Source: Vibrio parahaemolyticus (GTDB lineage Bacteria; Pseudomonadota; Gammaproteobacteria; Enterobacterales; Vibrionaceae). Taken from it: a DNA stretch of 64,000 nucleotides. The notes beneath the pieces were generated by a model. That model ran no database searches. It was not told where the DNA came from and saw nothing but the letters and a program-made list of their open reading frames with translations. Made by a program: the position numbers and the translations under genes. This document shows positions 62,985-64,000 of the stretch, piece after piece; position 1 is the stretch's first letter, and each line of letters starts with the position of its first letter. The stretch lies in NCBI RefSeq assembly GCF_900460535.1, contig NZ_UHIL01000001.1, positions 2,852,001-2,916,000 of the forward strand, given 5' to 3'.

Positions 62985-63419
62985 TCAACAGGGAGCTTTG
63001 GCTCCCTGTTTCATTTTCCATTGACGCAAAATCAAGGAAAGTTGCCGATAGCACCGTTCATCACAACTGTCTCGCCAAATCGTCACCATTTCACCCGACT
63101 CTAGCGTAAAGGAGAGTTTAAAAGGCAGCGTCGTCAGGCTGACGTGTTTGATATGCGAATTACTCGTTTCATTTTTTACCGTGCCGTCGCTGTGCACATA
63201 CCAATGCCCTTGACTCGACAAAAGGACAAAGCCTGGATCACGTAGCTTGCTAGCAATCAGTAATAACAAATAAATCGATAATACGAGCGGAATGTCGGAA
63301 AGAGACACGGCCCAAGTCAAGCTTAAGAAAACGGTCAGATTGCTGACTTGAGCCGTAATTGAGGAAGATACGTTAAGATTAACGAACTTTGCTGAGGTTG
63401 TGGGCAACAATTTTATCAA
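62985..63419 (-). CDS. ygfX: YgfX family membrane protein
   Basis: Small membrane protein encoded with sdhE in gammaproteobacteria; E. coli YgfX (CptA) has been described as affecting MreB/FtsZ and as a partner of SdhE, though the toxin role is debated. The product has two hydrophobic helices (about residues 28-58) and a WRDSCDERCYRQLSLILR segment near the C-terminus, typical of the family. The 5' end is uncertain: no ATG or GTG is available, and the first possible codon is the TTG at 63419 (overlapping sdhE by 41 bases, 144 residues); TTG codons at 63410 and 63407 are alternatives. Confidence 0.75.
   Translation of the reverse strand: MIKLLPTTSAKFVNLNVSSSITAQVSNLTVFLSLTWAVSLSDIPLVLSIYLLLLIASKLRDPGFVLLSSQGHWYVHSDGTVKNETSNSHIKHVSLTTLPFKLSFTLESGEMVTIWRDSCDERCYRQLSLILRQWKMKQGAKAPC
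62987..63010. terminator. Bidirectional terminator between nadB and ygfX
   Basis: AACAGGGAGC and GCTCCCTGTT form a perfect 10-bp stem with a TTTG loop and a T-rich end on the plus strand. The hairpin overlaps the final codons of ygfX. Confidence 0.75.
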
Positions 63420-63639
63420 CCATTGCTGCGTGGCCTAGGTTCTCGCTACGACCATGTCCCATCACCCAAGTGAACAGATCTGGATCATCACATTCAAGCA
63501 GAGAAACAAAGTCACGCTGTTCTTGTTCGTTCAGCGCATCAAAGCACTCTTCAAAAAACGGCATAATCACCACATCCAGCTCAAGCATGCCACGACGACA
63601 AGCCCATTTAATACGCGCCTTTTCTTCAGGAGTGTACAT
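63379..63639 (-). CDS. sdhE: FAD assembly factor SdhE
   Basis: Promotes covalent flavinylation of SdhA (and FrdA). The 86-residue helical protein has the RGMLELD signature (residues 16-22) that contacts the flavoprotein, and CDDPDLFTWVMGHG near residues 50-63. Formerly YgfY/CptB. It is upstream of, and partly overlaps, ygfX. Confidence 0.94.
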   Translation of the reverse strand: MYTPEEKARIKWACRRGMLELDVVIMPFFEECFDALNEQEQRDFVSLLECDDPDLFTWVMGHGRSENLGHAAMVDKIVAHNLSKVR

Positions 63640-64000
63640 TCATTATTCCTTCATAGATGTCTTGTTATTAATGCGGAGTGTAACAAGGGATGTGCTACGT
63701 CACTAGTGTGCGGGTCACAATACGTTAAGTAACTTCAAGGTGTCAGATTCAAAGCTGGTCACTGATTCAACACCACTGAACCTCACGTTTAGAAACAGCG
63801 AGCTCTTTCCTAATTATTCTGCCATGAAATCACGATAGAAAACGTCACCTATCCTTGATTGGCATACGTTGTTGACGTTTCTTACTCAAGGTTGATTAGA
63901 TTTCCAAATTACCGCTACATCTGAAAACTGAGCGGTTCTCGCTAAACCGAACACCTTAAGGTGACTTGGGCATATTGAAAGCTGACAAATGGTGAATCTG
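63640..64000. other. Gene-free end of the window
   Basis: Upstream of sdhE there is no credible reading frame or RNA gene in 361 bases. The promoter of sdhE must lie here, but I see no convincing -35/-10 pair. In related genomes a ygfZ-type gene usually follows on the opposite strand; it is not visible here. Confidence 0.4.

Overview
This is ordinary chromosomal DNA from a Vibrio, most likely a member of the Harveyi clade (V. alginolyticus / V. parahaemolyticus type). The evidence is the near-complete Vibrio-style proteins recognised here (LuxS, a Na+-pumping oxaloacetate decarboxylase, PilABCD, RpoS, a gammaproteobacterial sigma-E operon), the GC content in the mid 40s, and a gene order that matches large conserved blocks of gammaproteobacterial chromosomes. 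I cannot fix the species from the sequence alone.

Layout. (1) 1-5889, plus strand: the type IV pilus operon pilA(partial)-pilB-pilC-pilD, followed by coaE, zapD and yacG. A 12-copy heptamer repeat and a terminator follow. (2) 6304-9887, minus: the ribosome/tRNA operon rpsP-rimM-trmD-rplS, then ffh. (3) 10100-12300, plus: ypjD and corB. (4) 12361-19559, minus: gshA, a small SLT-type lipoprotein and luxS; an M16 protease lipoprotein, a YqaA-type membrane protein and a quinone oxidoreductase. (5) 19712-22929, minus: oadG-oadA-oadB, a sodium-pumping oxaloacetate decarboxylase. (6) 23499-24501, minus: one tRNA-Ser(GCT) and seven nearly identical tRNA-Arg(ACG) genes in a 134-bp tandem array, with a strong promoter and a terminator. 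(7) 24745-30784, minus: csrA, an aspartokinase, alaS, recX and recA; recA has a LexA box sitting in the promoter spacer. pncC is upstream. (8) 31552-34113, plus: mutS. (9) 34192-40183, minus: the compact, partly overlapping cluster ftsB-ispD-ispF-truD-surE-pcm-nlpD-rpoS. (10) 40586-48496, minus: eno, pyrG, mazG, relA, rlmD, with a decayed copy of the 3' end of eno in the gap after eno. (11) 48690-51488, plus: the hybrid sensor kinase barA. (12) 51558-60770, minus: rpoE-rseA-rseB-rseC, lepA, lepB, rnc, era, recO, pdxJ, acpS. (13) 61344-62966, plus: nadB. (14) 62985-63639, minus: sdhE-ygfX. The last 361 bases show no gene.

How they work together: the window is mostly housekeeping (translation and its fidelity, secretion, DNA repair, cofactor synthesis) plus global regulators that act on one another in vibrios: CsrA and BarA (the Csr/VarS-type circuit), RelA (stringent response), RpoS, RpoE with its anti-sigma system, and LuxS (AI-2). 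I found no prophage, insertion sequence, CRISPR array, integron or defence island. No new biological system is evident. The most unusual signals are small: the decayed eno tail duplication, the tRNA-Arg tandem array with conserved spacers, the heptamer repeat, a possible dispersed repeat family, and the structured leader of gshA.
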